Positions 51,469-51,778 of a stretch of 51,778 nucleotides of DNA are shown here, in pieces (position 1 is the first letter of the stretch; each line of letters starts with the position of its first letter). Below the pieces are notes generated by a model that worked only from the letters and a program-made list of their open reading frames with translations, was not told where the DNA came from and made no database searches. Source of the DNA: Oleidesulfovibrio sp964593925 (GTDB lineage Bacteria > Desulfobacterota > Desulfovibrionia > Desulfovibrionales > Desulfovibrionaceae); contig CAZQKM010000013.1 of NCBI GenBank assembly GCA_964593925.1, positions 1 through 51,778 of the forward strand, written 5' to 3'. The translations under genes were made by a program, and so were the position numbers.

Positions 51469-51778
51469 TCGTGCTGTGGGTTGATAAAAGTACTTGGCGT
51501 AAAGCTGTGTAGGTACTTAAGACCTGCCTGTACTCAAAAGTCCATGGATAATGCGGATCAGTGTATCCATATGAAGATGCACAAGCCTGTATTGTCCATG
51601 GACTTTTTATTTGTATTATTTGAGGTAGCCGAGAGCCAAAGTAGCGAACCGGTGGGGATGTAAACACTTAAAAGAGTACTGAGTCCGCACAGGGGTATTG
51701 TGAAGGTGAGCCTTTGGGGCGTATTATCTGAAGCACTCTCGACTTGATCTGCCAGTTACCCCTTGAAAGGAAAGGGGA
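51469..51778. other. right-edge region after the cytochrome gene
   Basis: Apart from the terminator at 51536-51609, I recognise nothing in these 310 bp. The 60-codon frame across the terminator is not credible. The final approximately 100 bp contain CCCCTT/AAGGGG pairing near 51755-51778 at the window edge and may be the leader of a gene outside the window. Confidence 0.4.
51536..51609 (+). terminator. terminator with a long loop after the cytochrome gene
   Basis: AAAAGTCCATGGA (51536-51548) and TCCATGGACTTTT (51595-51607) form a perfect 13-bp stem running into T residues. The loop of about 46 nt contains the competing pair ATGGAT/ATCCAT, so alternative folds exist. It lies 67 bp past the cytochrome stop. 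Confidence 0.7.

Overview
The window looks like a chromosomal segment of a Desulfovibrio-like sulfate reducer (Desulfovibrionaceae/Desulfovibrionales). Pointers are a periplasmic c553-type cytochrome, a fused succinyl-CoA synthetase-like gene, a ThyX thymidylate synthase, the block znuABC / ispG-proS-xseA-M23-xseB-ispA-dxs, and an XRE-cupin regulator beside an acyl-CoA synthetase. The species cannot be fixed from the sequence alone. Most of the window is dense housekeeping DNA. I see no insertion sequence, integrase, prophage or CRISPR array.

Layout. 1-270: an open frame cut by the window edge, overlapped ATGA-fashion by a 45-codon ORF and closed by a strong terminator. 293-605: a minus-strand tRNA operon (Gly-Cys-Gly) with its promoter. 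801-2885: dksA and a NFACT/Rqc2-like ribosome quality-control gene. 2886-3617: a long gene-poor interval with several inverted repeats and a promoter-led run of hairpins. 3618-6623 (minus): gap-fba (glycolysis/gluconeogenesis) and surE. 6825-11873 (plus): a tight cluster of YhaM-type exoribonuclease, tmk, histone-deacetylase-like enzyme, TPR protein and LUD protein, ended by a terminator. 11988-14105: fused sucC-sucD. 14144-15769 (minus): CgeB-like glycosyltransferase. 15823-22212 (plus): rlmE, yebC, ruvC, ruvA, ruvB, thyX and dnaA (with DnaA boxes). 22336-24670: XRE-cupin regulator and AMP-forming acyl-CoA synthetase.

24976-37009 is nearly all minus strand: tex, a 146-aa protein of unknown function, tpx, a two-gene LysO-type exporter, the Mla lipid-transport genes in transcription order E-F-D-C-A, a SPOR protein, argS and fabD. 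37206-39428 holds rsmG, a small unknown gene, rlmH and a TsaC/Sua5 protein. 39464-42024 (minus) is a zinc/manganese ABC importer. 42207-50819 (plus) combines isoprenoid synthesis (ispG, ispA, dxs) with proS, exonuclease VII (xseA, xseB) and an M23 peptidase. 51157-51468 is a c-type cytochrome with a long-loop terminator.

Functional themes are information processing (tRNAs, RNA methylation, Holliday-junction processing, replication initiation, dTMP/dTDP supply), envelope maintenance, central carbon and acyl-CoA metabolism, metal uptake and the MEP pathway. The points I find most worth checking are the structured interval at 3144-3276, the cysteine-rich tail of the deacetylase-like protein, the NADP-type signature of GapDH, the dnaA gene without dnaN but with its own DnaA boxes, and the two small coupled ORFs at the left edge. 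Functions are assigned by recognising family motifs by eye; no database search was possible.
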